32,183 nt of DNA. It comes from CAYNWK01 sp964400875 (GTDB taxonomy: Bacteria; Chloroflexota; Anaerolineae; Anaerolineales; UBA4823). Under the pieces are notes generated by a model. It saw nothing but the letters and a program-made list of their open reading frames with translations. It was not told the origin of the DNA and searched no databases. The stretch covers positions 1-32,183 of the forward strand of contig CAYNWK010000039.1 of the NCBI GenBank assembly GCA_964400875.1, given 5' to 3'. A program made the translations under genes and the position numbers. Of the stretch, positions 1-8,598 are shown in pieces. Numbering within the stretch: the stretch's first letter is position 1; each line of letters opens with the position of its first letter.

Positions 1-60
1 AGCTCGATCGAACTTTTTTAACGAAGATGGGCGCATTTCACTGGGAAAGTGGGGTGGCAG

Positions 61-552
61 TCACTTTCTTTCCAGGATATTAAAAGTATGGGCATACTGG
101 TCTTTCCCCCCGGCGGGGTGGAAGGATGATTCTATTAAGCGCCATTCGGACCGGTCGAGTGCGGGAAACCATACATCCGATGCTATTTCGGCGTGGACTT
201 CGCTCACATAAATACGGTCGGCGGCCTCCAAAGCCTGGGCGTAGATCTCACTTCCACCGGTGATGAAGGCTTCGTTTTCATCTCGTCTTTTGGCGAGCTC
301 CAGTGCTTCCGCTAAAGAGTGTGCAATGAGACAACCTTGCGCTGTGAAATTATGGTTCCGGGTGAGGATGATGGTAGTTCTCCCGGGCAACGCTCTCCCG
401 ATGGATTGGTAAGTCTTACGCCCCATAATCAGGTGATGGCCCATAGTTAGCGCTTTGAAACGCTTCAGGTCGGTCGAAATATGCCACGGGACGTTCCCTT
501 TCAAACCGATCCCCTTTTTCGCCTCCATGGCGACGATCAAAGAAACGATCAA
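61..552 (-). CDS. folA: Dihydrofolate reductase
   Basis: Reduces dihydrofolate to tetrahydrofolate with NADPH in the cytoplasm, restoring the cofactor oxidised by thymidylate synthase. The 163-residue length is normal for bacterial DHFR. Visible family signatures are the N-terminal SLIVAM strand, GNVPWHISTDLKRFK with the expected acidic active-site residue at D28, the NADPH-binding MGRKTYQSIG stretch, and ITGGSEIYAQAL near residue 98. The start is a TTG codon (552-550). The first ATG lies eight codons later and would remove the first beta strand, so TTG is preferred. The TTG overlaps the thyA stop as TTGA, so translation of folA is probably coupled to thyA. Identification is firm; only the start codon is inferred. 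Confidence 0.96.
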   Translation of the reverse strand: MIVSLIVAMEAKKGIGLKGNVPWHISTDLKRFKALTMGHHLIMGRKTYQSIGRALPGRTTIILTRNHNFTAQGCLIAHSLAEALELAKRRDENEAFITGGSEIYAQALEAADRIYVSEVHAEIASDVWFPALDRSEWRLIESSFHPAGGKDQYAHTFNILERK

Positions 553-1343
553 ACGGAGACCTCTGCTCGGATGTGTGGGTGCGCCTGGTAGTCGATTAAT
601 TCGAAATCCTCGTATTGGAAGTCGAAGATCGATTTTACCTGCGGGCTGATCTTAATTTGGGGCAGAGGGTAGGGGATGCGCGCGCGCTGTAGGCGGGCTT
701 GTTCCAGATGGTTGCAGTACAGGTGGGCGTCGCCGAAAGTGTGGACAAAATCTCCCGGCGCCAGATCACAGACCTGCGCCATCATCATAGTCAAGAGCGC
801 ATAGGAAGCGATGTTGAATGGTACGCCCAAAAATACATCGGCAGATCGCTGGTAAAGCTGGCAAGATAATCGGCCTTCCGCAACGTAAAACTGGAAGAGC
901 AGATGGCAAGGTGGCAAGGCCATCTTATCGACTTCCGCCGGGTTCCAGGCGCTGACCACATGCCGCCGGGAGTAGGGCTTGTTTTTGATGCCGTGAACAA
1001 CCTGGCTGATCTGGTCCACGACCTCGCCTTCGGCGCCGCGCCAGGCACGCCACTGAGCGCCGTAAACCGGGCCCAAATCACCGTTTTCATCCGCCCAAGC
1101 ATCCCAGATGTGCACGCCATGGTCTTGTAGATATTGGACGTTCGTATCGCCATTCAGGAACCAGAGCAGCTCGTAGATAATCGACTTGATGTGGAGTTTT
1201 TTTGTGGTCAGCGCCGGGAATCCATCACTCAAGTCGAAGCGCATTTGATGACCGAAAATCGATAAGGTTCCGGTATTTGTTCGATCGTCTTTTTCGACGC
1301 CGTGGTCGAGAATGGTTCCCAGGAGATCCAGATACTGTCTCAT
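549..1343 (-). CDS. thyA: Thymidylate synthase
   Basis: Methylates dUMP to dTMP using methylenetetrahydrofolate and releases dihydrofolate, which the adjacent DHFR recycles. From the chosen ATG at 1343 the protein is 264 residues, the same length as E. coli ThyA, and the catalytic cysteine in ALPPCHLLFQF falls at C146, as in E. coli. RRHVVSAWNP and the dUMP-binding QRSADVFLGVPFN are also present. The ATG has an AGGAGG ribosome site about 9 bases upstream; a longer in-frame extension to 1427 lacks family similarity and is rejected. It is the first gene of a two-gene dTMP operon with folA. Confidence 0.97.
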   Translation of the reverse strand: MRQYLDLLGTILDHGVEKDDRTNTGTLSIFGHQMRFDLSDGFPALTTKKLHIKSIIYELLWFLNGDTNVQYLQDHGVHIWDAWADENGDLGPVYGAQWRAWRGAEGEVVDQISQVVHGIKNKPYSRRHVVSAWNPAEVDKMALPPCHLLFQFYVAEGRLSCQLYQRSADVFLGVPFNIASYALLTMMMAQVCDLAPGDFVHTFGDAHLYCNHLEQARLQRARIPYPLPQIKISPQVKSIFDFQYEDFELIDYQAHPHIRAEVSV

Positions 1344-1388
1344 CTTCAAGCGCCTCCTCACACCGATAATTACCAAAGAACCCCACCA

Positions 1389-1394
1389 ATTATA
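1389..1394 (-). promoter_or_regulatory. Candidate -10 of the thyA-folA operon
   Basis: On the minus strand this reads TATAAT, a perfect sigma70-type -10, about 46 bases upstream of the thyA ATG. No convincing -35 is seen at 17 bp (CCTTAC). A TTGCCC lies 21 bp upstream, which is too far for a standard promoter. This is an inference from sequence only. Confidence 0.4.
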
Positions 1395-1572
1395 AACGGA
1401 ACTCGCTCCGAGTAAGGGCAATCGCAAGACGATTTGCCCCCACTTTTAGAGGACTGCGAGCGGGATAATAGGGTAGATGCAATCACCCTTTTCCGAGTTA
1501 TGATATGCTTGCTGAAAATGGGTGTTTACCAGTAAAATTGCTCGGATCTACCAGACATATGAGGTAGCAAGA

Positions 1573-3312
1573 ATGTCTGATCGCAATGAGAAAGAATACT
1601 TCGTAGCGCTTGAGGATTTCCGTACTGCACGGCGCCAATCAGCCCTAGAGCAGATCGTCGCCCGTATGACGGGAAGATCAGTGGATCTGCTGTCTTATGA
1701 GGATGTACGCCAGAAACTCCGGGCGAAATTTCGAGAGCCGCGCAAATTGAAAGAAATTCCCTTGAATGCGATCGTCGGAAGCGTCGACCGGTACAAGGAT
1801 TTTACACGCAATTTCTTACCCAAAGAGGAGATCGACGAACACCGCTGGGCTGGCGTGCGGGCCGCGACCACCGGAATGGTCGGTTTGCCGCCTGTCGAAG
1901 TTTATCAGATCAACGATGTTTATTTCGTGGAAGACGGCAACCATCGCGTCTCGGTGGCCCTACAGCTAGGCGCGACCCATATTCAGGCCTATGTGACCAA
2001 GTTCGAATCCAGGGTTCCACTTACACCCGATGTACAGCCGGATGAATTGATCGTCAAAGCGGAATACGTGGAATTTCTGGAACATACCCACCTGGATGAA
2101 ATCCGCCCGGAAGCGGACTTGACCATGACGGCCCCGGGTGGCTACAGGACGCTGGAGGAACATATCCACGCCCACCAGTACTTTATGGGCTTGAACCAGC
2201 AGCGCGAGGTTCCTTTGGAAGAGAGCGTCGCCCACTGGTACGATACTGTCTACAGCCCGGTTGTCAAAGCTATCCGCGACGTGGGCATCCTGCGAGATTT
2301 TCCCGGACGTACCGAAACGGATCTGTATTTGTGGGTCTCCGAGCATCGCGCCGCGCTGGAAGAGGCTTTGGGCATCGCTGTCCAGACGGAGGACGCTGCC
2401 GAGGATCTCGCCGTACAGAAGAGCTCAACCCCCGGACGAGTAGTCAACCGTCTGAGCGAGAGATTGGTCAGAGCGCTGCTGCCGGACGAGCTGGAAGGCG
2501 CCGCCTCAGCGAAAAAACGTCACAATGGGTTGGAACTCGAGCGCGATGAGCGTTTGTTTGACGATCTCCTGGTAGCGATTAATGGTGATCAAGGCGGGAC
2601 GCTCGCCCTGGAACAAGCCCTGGTCGTTGCCAGGCAGGAAGGCTCTCGGGTTTACGGGCTTCACGTCGTCGCAGATGTCGCCGATCTGGATGGTGTAGAA
2701 GTTCAGCGGATCAAGGCTGATTTCGAGCAGCGCAACGCTGGAGCAGGCGTAGAAGCCCGGTTCTTGGTCACTGCCGGGGATGTTTCCAGCCAGATCTGCG
2801 AACGGACACGTTGGGTCGACCTGGCTGTGTTGAAGGTGAACTTCCTGCCAGAACCGAAGCCGCTGTCGCGGTTGAGCTCCGGTCTGAGTATGATCTTTCG
2901 TCGCTGCCCGCGGCCGATCTTGGCTGTGCGAGACACTGTCTCGCAGCTAAGCCACGGGCTGATTGCTTATGATGGCAGCCCTAAAGGGGAAGAAGCGCTC
3001 TACATCGGTTGCTACCTGGCCTGCCGGTGGAAAATGCCGCTTACCGTCCTTACAGTTGGTGAAAGTGGCAGGGTGAGCGAGGATACGATGCAGCAGGCGC
3101 GCGCCTATCTGGAGCAGCGGGATATTCAGGCAAGTTACCGCTACGTAGAAGGTAAAGTCCCCGAACAAATTCTGAGTACTGTCGAGCAGCAGGGAATCGA
3201 TTTCGTATTGATCGGTGGCTACAGCCGGTCGCCCTTACAGGAGGTAGTTTTAGGAAGCGCGGTGGATGAAGTGCTGCGCGTCTCACAATTTCCCCTGCTG
3301 ATCTGTCGCTAA
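1573..3312 (+). CDS. ParB-like / DUF4032-like / tandem UspA fusion protein
   Basis: A 579-residue cytoplasmic protein with no predicted membrane segment and three visible parts. Residues about 50-165 resemble the ParB/Srx fold, with VEDGNHRVSVA as the signature. Residues about 170-285 contain FPGRTETDLYLWVSEHR, typical of DUF4032-like proteins. Residues about 329-456 and 462-579 are two universal stress protein domains. The second ends in GGYSRSPLQEVVLGS, close to the UspA ATP loop (G-x2-G-x9-G-S) but with Ser in place of the second glycine. ATG 1573 is preferred over an upstream GTG (1522) because GAGGT sits just before it. The role is unknown; UspA domains commonly bind ATP/AMP and respond to stress. 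It is a lone plus-strand gene whose TAA overlaps the TAG of convergent ribF. Confidence 0.85.
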   Translation: MSDRNEKEYFVALEDFRTARRQSALEQIVARMTGRSVDLLSYEDVRQKLRAKFREPRKLKEIPLNAIVGSVDRYKDFTRNFLPKEEIDEHRWAGVRAATTGMVGLPPVEVYQINDVYFVEDGNHRVSVALQLGATHIQAYVTKFESRVPLTPDVQPDELIVKAEYVEFLEHTHLDEIRPEADLTMTAPGGYRTLEEHIHAHQYFMGLNQQREVPLEESVAHWYDTVYSPVVKAIRDVGILRDFPGRTETDLYLWVSEHRAALEEALGIAVQTEDAAEDLAVQKSSTPGRVVNRLSERLVRALLPDELEGAASAKKRHNGLELERDERLFDDLLVAINGDQGGTLALEQALVVARQEGSRVYGLHVVADVADLDGVEVQRIKADFEQRNAGAGVEARFLVTAGDVSSQICERTRWVDLAVLKVNFLPEPKPLSRLSSGLSMIFRRCPRPILAVRDTVSQLSHGLIAYDGSPKGEEALYIGCYLACRWKMPLTVLTVGESGRVSEDTMQQARAYLEQRDIQASYRYVEGKVPEQILSTVEQQGIDFVLIGGYSRSPLQEVVLGSAVDEVLRVSQFPLLICR

Positions 3313-4229
3313 GACAGGGCGAGCCCCGCATTGTGGATATCGGTTTGGATTTGCGCAACCAGCTCATCCACGGAAGCAAAACGTTTTTCATCACGCAGAC
3401 GGGAGATGAAATCCAGGTGGAGCTCATACCCGTAGAGCTCCCCTTCAAATTTCAACAGGTGCGCCTCGACCGTCGGCTGCGGGTCGTCCGTTTCGAAAGT
3501 TGGGCGAACGCCTATATTAGTCACTGCCCCCCAGGTTTTTTCCATAATTCGCGCCTTGCAGACATAGACGCCGGCTTTCGGCAGCATGCGCTCTTCCCAG
3601 ATTTCCAGATTCGCCGTAGGGATCCCAATCGTGCGGCCGCGCCCTTCACCGTGGACAACTTCGCCGCTGATGTGATAAGCTCTTCCCAACAAGCGGGCTG
3701 CTTCCGCAACCTCGCCCGCTTCCAGCGCGGAACGTATCTTGCTGGACGAGACGATAACTTCTCTTGTTGTCAGAGGGGAGATGACTTCCAGGGAGTAATC
3801 AAACTCTACACCTAGGCGGCGTAACGTTTCTGCATTACCCTCCCGGTCGCGGCCCAATGCGAAATCGTGACCGATAATTAAGTGTCGCAGACCCAGGCTG
3901 GCTTTGATCTGGCTGATGAAATCGCGTGCTGAGGTCTTGGAGATCTCCAGGTTGAAGGGGTGGGTGATAACCACGTCCACTCCCAGTTCCCCCAGTAGAT
4001 TTGCCCTTTCCTCCGGTGAGGTCAGGTAGAGCGCTTTTTCCCTTTTACCCAGCACCACCGCAGGATGTGGGTGGAAAGTGAGCACAACAGCTTTCGCGCC
4101 CTGTGCGTGAGCCCCTTCCGTGAGCTGACGCACGATGAACTGATGCCCCAGGTGAACGCCGTCAAATGAGCCGATCGTTAACCAGGTATTGTGGAGGTTG
4201 ACGTTATTTAGTGACCAGAAGTGCTGCAT
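3309..4229 (-). CDS. ribF: Bifunctional riboflavin kinase / FAD synthetase
   Basis: Phosphorylates riboflavin to FMN and adenylylates FMN to FAD. The 306-residue protein has the N-terminal nucleotidyltransferase core (TIGSFDGVHLGHQ, then FHPHPAVVLG) and IIGHDFALGRDREGN. It also has the C-terminal riboflavin kinase core (GEVVHGEGRGRTIGIPTANLE, then GVYVC and NIGVRPTF). The ATG at 4229 gives the normal N-terminus. An upstream ATG at 4322 has a better ribosome site, but it would overlap truB by 47 nt and add an unrelated extension, so it is less likely. It is the last gene of the nusA operon, and its stop overlaps that of the convergent UspA-fusion gene, leaving no room for a terminator between them. 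Confidence 0.95.
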   Translation of the reverse strand: MQHFWSLNNVNLHNTWLTIGSFDGVHLGHQFIVRQLTEGAHAQGAKAVVLTFHPHPAVVLGKREKALYLTSPEERANLLGELGVDVVITHPFNLEISKTSARDFISQIKASLGLRHLIIGHDFALGRDREGNAETLRRLGVEFDYSLEVISPLTTREVIVSSSKIRSALEAGEVAEAARLLGRAYHISGEVVHGEGRGRTIGIPTANLEIWEERMLPKAGVYVCKARIMEKTWGAVTNIGVRPTFETDDPQPTVEAHLLKFEGELYGYELHLDFISRLRDEKRFASVDELVAQIQTDIHNAGLALS

Positions 4230-4275
4230 GGATAGTTTTCTGAGATCGGAGAAATGCCAGGACGCGACCTGTTCA

Positions 4276-5184
4276 TCAGGTTTGGAAGAACACCTTGCGC
4301 GGCTGCCATTCCTGGGATTCATCTTCGAACTCCAGCAAAGCTACCAGGTCCCCCTGCATGCTGATGCCCCGGACCCATCCCTTCGAGCCGGGTTCTGCCT
4401 CGATGCGATGCCCGTGACGCACCAACTCGACTTCGTCCGGGGATAATTCGACCATTGGCCAGTCTCCAAGCGCTTCGGCCGCTGGGATGAGATGGCGGTA
4501 CCAGTCGCCAGCGCTGAACGCTTCTTTCAATCGGCGCAACGGGACTGCATCGCGAAGGGTGAATCGTCCGCTTTTTGTGCGCCGCAGACCAATCAGATGC
4601 GCGCCGGTCCCCAGGGCACGGCCGAGGTCGTTCGCCAGCGACCGAACATACGTGCCCGATGAGCAGTAGACATCGATGACGACTTCCGGCGGAGCCCACT
4701 CGAGCAGGTCCAGGCTGTAAACCTGGATCTTGCGTGGTTCTAGCTCAACCTCTTCTCCTTTACGGGCCATCTCGTAAGCTTTGCGCCCCTTAACCTTAAC
4801 GGCCGAGTAAGGCGGTGGAACTTGTTCGATCTCTCCGACGAAGCGCATCAAAATCTCGTTAAATTGATCCTCGTCCAAATCCTCCACAGAAGAGGTGTCC
4901 GTGATCGTACCTTCCGAATCGTAGGTATCGGTAGAACTGCCCAGTTGAATCGTCGCTTGATAACGTTTATCTGAAGCGGATACGTACTCGCTCAACCGCA
5001 CAGCAGGACCGACCAGGACAACGAGTACACCGGAAGCGCGGGGGTCCAAAGTACCGGTGTGCCCGGCGCGCCGGATGCCCGTCCCCCGGCGGATAACTTG
5101 TACAACATCGTGGGAGGTTAAACCGATCGGTTTATCTACCACCAGTACCCCAGAAACAACGTTTTTTAGTTGATCTTTATCCAT
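4276..5184 (-). CDS. truB: tRNA pseudouridine(55) synthase
   Basis: Converts U55 of the tRNA T-loop to pseudouridine. The catalytic aspartate is D47 in the motif GHTGTLDPRASGVL. Other TruB signatures are the N-terminal GVLVVDKPIGLTSHDVV, the YSAVKVKGRKAYE segment and the CSSGTYVRSLANDLG segment. A short C-terminal PUA-like region (residues about 240-302) follows. Length (302) is typical. It overlaps the upstream phosphoesterase stop by 8 nt (ATGGATAA), which suggests translational coupling. Its place between the DHH gene and ribF fits the conserved infB-rbfA-truB-ribF order. Confidence 0.97.
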   Translation of the reverse strand: MDKDQLKNVVSGVLVVDKPIGLTSHDVVQVIRRGTGIRRAGHTGTLDPRASGVLVVLVGPAVRLSEYVSASDKRYQATIQLGSSTDTYDSEGTITDTSSVEDLDEDQFNEILMRFVGEIEQVPPPYSAVKVKGRKAYEMARKGEEVELEPRKIQVYSLDLLEWAPPEVVIDVYCSSGTYVRSLANDLGRALGTGAHLIGLRRTKSGRFTLRDAVPLRRLKEAFSAGDWYRHLIPAAEALGDWPMVELSPDEVELVRHGHRIEAEPGSKGWVRGISMQGDLVALLEFEDESQEWQPRKVFFQT

Positions 5185-6163
5185 TCGATTTTTCCCCGTG
5201 CCGGTTTACTGATTCAGCGAATAATTTTCGGGTGATTTTCAGTACTTTTTCCTGGACTTCTTCAAGATCGCCGCTCACTTCTGCACCTGCAGCGACTTTA
5301 TGGCCCCCGCCTCCGAACATCAATGCGATTTGCGAGACGTCATATCCCGGCTGCGAACGCCAGCTCACCTTGACTTTTCCGCCGGTCTGTTGGATGAAAA
5401 TCACCACAACGCCGGCCTCTTCGATGGTGGACAAGATGTTAATCAGATCGGCGTCATCTCGTCCTGGATACTCAACCGATCGCCTGTCTTCTAGCGATAG
5501 TGAAGTCCAGACCAACAGACCTTCTCGCTTTAGTTTTGCCAGACCAACGCCCCAGTAACGCAAGGCCTCATACGATCGATCCAGCAGGGCCTTTTGGTAA
5601 ATCGTTGGCAAATCTACGCCAACTTCCATCAAGTCGGCGGCAATGCGCAGCACTTTGGGGCTCATGTTTACGGTGCGAAACCCGAGTGTGTCCGTGATTA
5701 ATCCGTTCAGCAGAGCGGCAGCGACAGGTTGGGTCATCGGCAAACTGAGTTTTGGCAGGAATTCGGCTAACATTTCGGCAGTTGCCGCTGCATCTTGATT
5801 AACGATATTGAGCCGGGCGAACTCCAGATTGGTGGGATGGTGATCGATGTTTAAATCAGGGATCGAGTACCCATTCAGTGCATCACCGACCCGCTTCATA
5901 TCCGAACAATCGACCACAGCGATTAGATCAAAACTACCTTCCGGTTTGTGCCTGACCTGTTCGACCCCGGCCAGATGGTTAAAATTCTTTGGTACGCCAT
6001 CGGCGAGTACCATCTGTACATCTTTTCCTGCAGCTTGTAGGGAAAGACCTAGCCCTAGCAGTGAACCCACTGCATCGCCGTCTGGTCGGATGTGCGAGAC
6101 GACCAGGATACGCTGCGCAGACTGCAATTGTTTGTTGGCTATTTGGAGAATCGCATCATTCAT
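5177..6163 (-). CDS. nrnA: DHH/DHHA1 phosphoesterase, NrnA-like
   Basis: Member of the NrnA family, which degrades very short RNAs (nanoRNA) and often also dephosphorylates pAp. Metal-binding motifs are HIRPDGDAVGS (residues 24-34), VVDCSD (83-88) and DHHPTN (107-112). The C-terminal DHHA1 substrate loop is FGGGGHKVAAGAE. The ATG at 6163 gives 328 residues, the usual size. It overlaps the end of rbfA by 8 nt and is preceded by GGAGAGGA inside rbfA; a longer start at 6223 is unlikely. The link to rbfA/truB is a known operon arrangement. Exact substrate preference cannot be read from sequence. Confidence 0.93.
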   Translation of the reverse strand: MNDAILQIANKQLQSAQRILVVSHIRPDGDAVGSLLGLGLSLQAAGKDVQMVLADGVPKNFNHLAGVEQVRHKPEGSFDLIAVVDCSDMKRVGDALNGYSIPDLNIDHHPTNLEFARLNIVNQDAAATAEMLAEFLPKLSLPMTQPVAAALLNGLITDTLGFRTVNMSPKVLRIAADLMEVGVDLPTIYQKALLDRSYEALRYWGVGLAKLKREGLLVWTSLSLEDRRSVEYPGRDDADLINILSTIEEAGVVVIFIQQTGGKVKVSWRSQPGYDVSQIALMFGGGGHKVAAGAEVSGDLEEVQEKVLKITRKLFAESVNRHGEKSNG

Positions 6164-6563
6164 CCAAATCGTCCTCTCCGTCCTCCTCTGTGAGGGTTTC
6201 TGAGTTCTTTGGAGAGGATTCATCGTGCAGGGAGGCGATTAATTGTTCAATTCGTTCAGCTCGCTCGAAAGACGGGTCCCAATGGAAACGCAATTGAGGA
6301 AACGTACGGAGCTCGACCCGGCTGGCCAGCTCACTGCGTAAAAATCCGCTGGCGTGTTCCAGTCCATCTATGATCTCGTCGGCGCGCTCAGACCCCTCCA
6401 GCGCCGAGACATAAATATCGGCGAAAGCTAACTCCCGGTCTACGCGCACGTCTGAAACGGAAATACCCGCCAGACGTGGATCGCTAACCTCATGAATTAA
6501 CATCTCCGATAAATCTTCGTGAATGCGTTCGGCGATACGCTGAACGCGCTGTTTGGATACCAC
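6156..6563 (-). CDS. rbfA: Ribosome-binding factor A
   Basis: Late-stage 30S maturation factor that binds near helix 1 of 16S rRNA. At 135 residues it has the KH-like RbfA signatures: RVQRIAERIHEDLSEML, the VSDPRLAGISVSDVRVDREL segment, and VELRTFPQLRFHWDPSFER near residue 90. It ends in a strongly acidic tail (EEDGEDDLDE). The start is GTG (6563-6561) with AGAGGT about 6 bases upstream. Only 16 nt separate it from infB, which partners it in translation initiation and assembly. Confidence 0.96.
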   Translation of the reverse strand: MVSKQRVQRIAERIHEDLSEMLIHEVSDPRLAGISVSDVRVDRELAFADIYVSALEGSERADEIIDGLEHASGFLRSELASRVELRTFPQLRFHWDPSFERAERIEQLIASLHDESSPKNSETLTEEDGEDDLDE

Positions 6564-6579
6564 GGGATACCTCTAGATT

Positions 6580-8376
6580 CTAAAGAATCGGTACTTTCTC
6601 AACGATAAAGGATTCAAGCAGGTCGCCTTCTTCGAAGTCATCGAAGCCTTTCAAGGCGATTCCACATTCGAAACCCTGGCGTACTTCGCGCACATCATCC
6701 TGGTGGTGTTTAAGAGATGAGATATCCCCTTCGTGCAGCGTGTCGCCATTTCTGCGCACCCTGATCAGCGCGTTGCGCCGGATTTCACCGTCGACCACCC
6801 GGCAGCCGGCGATTTTGCCAACCCGGCTGATGCGGAACACGGCGCGCACTTCTGCGTGCCCCAGGACGGTTTCCTTTTCCTCAGGCTCGAGCATACCTTT
6901 GAGGGCTTTTTCGATGTCCTCAGTCAACCGGTAGATGATGTTGTACTGGCGGATAGAAACCCCCTCGGCATCCGCTAATCGTTGAGCTGCCGTATCGATC
7001 CCGACGTTGAAGCCAAGCACGATAGCTTCGGATGTCGCGGCTAACATGATGTCGCTCTCCGTGATTTCCCCGGTCTCGGAGAGCAAGATGTTGATTTCCA
7101 CATCATCGGTTTCCATCTCGTTGAGCGAGGACACGATCGGTTCGAGCGATCCTTGCACGTCTGCTTTGACGATCAAGCGCAGCTCTTGGGTTTCGCCGGA
7201 CTGCAGGCTGTCAAAAAACCTCTCCAGGGTAACAGCCTGCTTTTGTTCTGTTTGTTCTTCTTCCTGTTGAATTTTTCTGTCTTCCACAATCGACCGGGCG
7301 TCCCGGTCCGATTCGACCACCTCAAACCGATCGCCAGCATGGGGTACATCGTTCAAACCCATCACTGCGATGGGGGTTGCCGGGCTGGCCTCCTCGATGC
7401 GGTTGCCCAGGTAATCGAACATAGCGCGCAAGCGCCCGTGGGAGGTTCCGACCAGCAGTACGTCTCCAACCCGCAGCGTTCCGTTTTGGACCAGCAGCGT
7501 GGCTAACACACCCCGGGAACGATCGATCTCCGCCTCGATCACGGTCCCCGTTGACCGTCCTTCGGGGTTGGCTTTGATCTGCATGTTGTCGGCGACCAGC
7601 AAGATGGCCTCTAAGAGATCGTCAAGCCCTTCTTCATTCTTTGCGGAGACCGGGACAACCAACGTGTCGCCGTCCCATTCGTCGGGGATTAGCCCATTCT
7701 CGGCCAGCTGTTGTTTTGCACGGTCAGGGTCCGCGTTGGGTCGGTCCATTTTATTCAACGCCACAATAATGGGGACTTTGGCCGCTTTCGCGTGGGCGAT
7801 TGCCTCACGCGTTTGTGGCATCACGCCGTCGTCCGCAGCAACGACCAAAATCACGATGTCCGCGCCTTGGGCGCCGCGGGAACGCATCGCGGTAAAAGCC
7901 GCGTGTCCAGGGGTGTCCAGGAAGGTGATCGTGCGGTTCTTGTGTTCGATCTGGTATGCTCCGATGTGTTGGGTGATGCCTCCTGCCTCTCCTCCGACAA
8001 CATTGGTGTGCCGGATCGCATCCAGCAAGGTGGTCTTTCCATGGTCAACGTGGCCTAAAATGGTGATCACCGGGGGCCGGGGGATCAGGTCTTCCGGCTC
8101 CTCATCGGCGATGATCCGACGCCAATAGGGAATTTCGCCGGTTTCTTCATCTTCTGCCGAAATCTCAGGGGTTTTCAATGTTGCCTCGTAGCCCATTTCT
8201 GCAGCTACGATGGCGGCTGTATCGAAATCAATCTGTTGGTTGATGTTCGCCATCACCCCGTTGGCCATCAAGGTTTTGATGATCTCAATGGGGCTGGTTT
8301 TAATTTTTTGACCGAGTTCCCGCACCGTCAATGTCGCCGGCAGCTCGATGGATTTATCATGCCCGTTCTCACTCAT
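6580..8376 (-). CDS. infB: Translation initiation factor IF-2 (short form)
   Basis: GTPase that delivers fMet-tRNA to the 30S subunit. The 598-residue protein has one short IF2_N domain (residues about 14-65) and lacks the long, low-complexity N-terminus seen in many bacteria. G-domain motifs are GHVDHGKT (108-115), DTPGHAAF and NKMDRPN, followed by the beta-barrel domains and the C-terminal fMet-tRNA-binding domain. ATG 8376 is chosen because GAGGT lies about 7 bases upstream; an extension to 8415 has no family support. It is separated from ylxR by 222 nt, the only large gap inside this operon. Confidence 0.97.
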   Translation of the reverse strand: MSENGHDKSIELPATLTVRELGQKIKTSPIEIIKTLMANGVMANINQQIDFDTAAIVAAEMGYEATLKTPEISAEDEETGEIPYWRRIIADEEPEDLIPRPPVITILGHVDHGKTTLLDAIRHTNVVGGEAGGITQHIGAYQIEHKNRTITFLDTPGHAAFTAMRSRGAQGADIVILVVAADDGVMPQTREAIAHAKAAKVPIIVALNKMDRPNADPDRAKQQLAENGLIPDEWDGDTLVVPVSAKNEEGLDDLLEAILLVADNMQIKANPEGRSTGTVIEAEIDRSRGVLATLLVQNGTLRVGDVLLVGTSHGRLRAMFDYLGNRIEEASPATPIAVMGLNDVPHAGDRFEVVESDRDARSIVEDRKIQQEEEQTEQKQAVTLERFFDSLQSGETQELRLIVKADVQGSLEPIVSSLNEMETDDVEINILLSETGEITESDIMLAATSEAIVLGFNVGIDTAAQRLADAEGVSIRQYNIIYRLTEDIEKALKGMLEPEEKETVLGHAEVRAVFRISRVGKIAGCRVVDGEIRRNALIRVRRNGDTLHEGDISSLKHHQDDVREVRQGFECGIALKGFDDFEEGDLLESFIVEKVPIL

Positions 8377-8598
8377 CTGGCACCTCTTCGTGATTCTCTC
8401 TGGATCTATGCACATTGTCGGGTATTTGGGGTGTCTGCGCGGGCAGCGCCCAACTGAGCAAACTACACCTCTCCCAAAATGCCATAGGTCTTATCGATAA
8501 TATTTCCGCGCTCGAATGAGCAAGTGGGCTAGGCTGGGGGTCTATCTTTCCATCAGAGCACGCTCCACTTGCCGATTGGTCGGACGCTGGAAATGAGA
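8377..8598. other. Gene-free gap between ylxR and infB
   Basis: A 222-nt gap in an otherwise tight operon. Neighbouring phyla often have ylxQ (an L7Ae-like gene) here, but no such reading frame is visible. It contains the inverted pair GCAAGTGG (8520-8527) / CCACTTGC (8565-8572). A 23-nt stretch at 8511-8533 matches 20168-20190 at 18 positions, and that second site lies inside one of the short intergenic repeats. No clear promoter is seen. Confidence 0.5.

Noticed and set aside
1..60. End of another gene or terminator left of folA
   Set aside because: Only 60 bases, with no hairpin/T-run and no readable partial protein.
1464..1504. Promoter for the UspA-fusion gene (GATAAT or TATGAT hexamers)
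   Set aside because: Neither hexamer has a -35 at acceptable spacing; support is too weak to list.
3333..3815. Plus-strand frame opposite ribF
   Set aside because: Shadow of the conserved ribF coding sequence.
4230..4275. FMN riboswitch ahead of ribF
   Set aside because: The gap is only 46 nt and ribF is internal to an operon; no RFN-like conserved sequence is seen.
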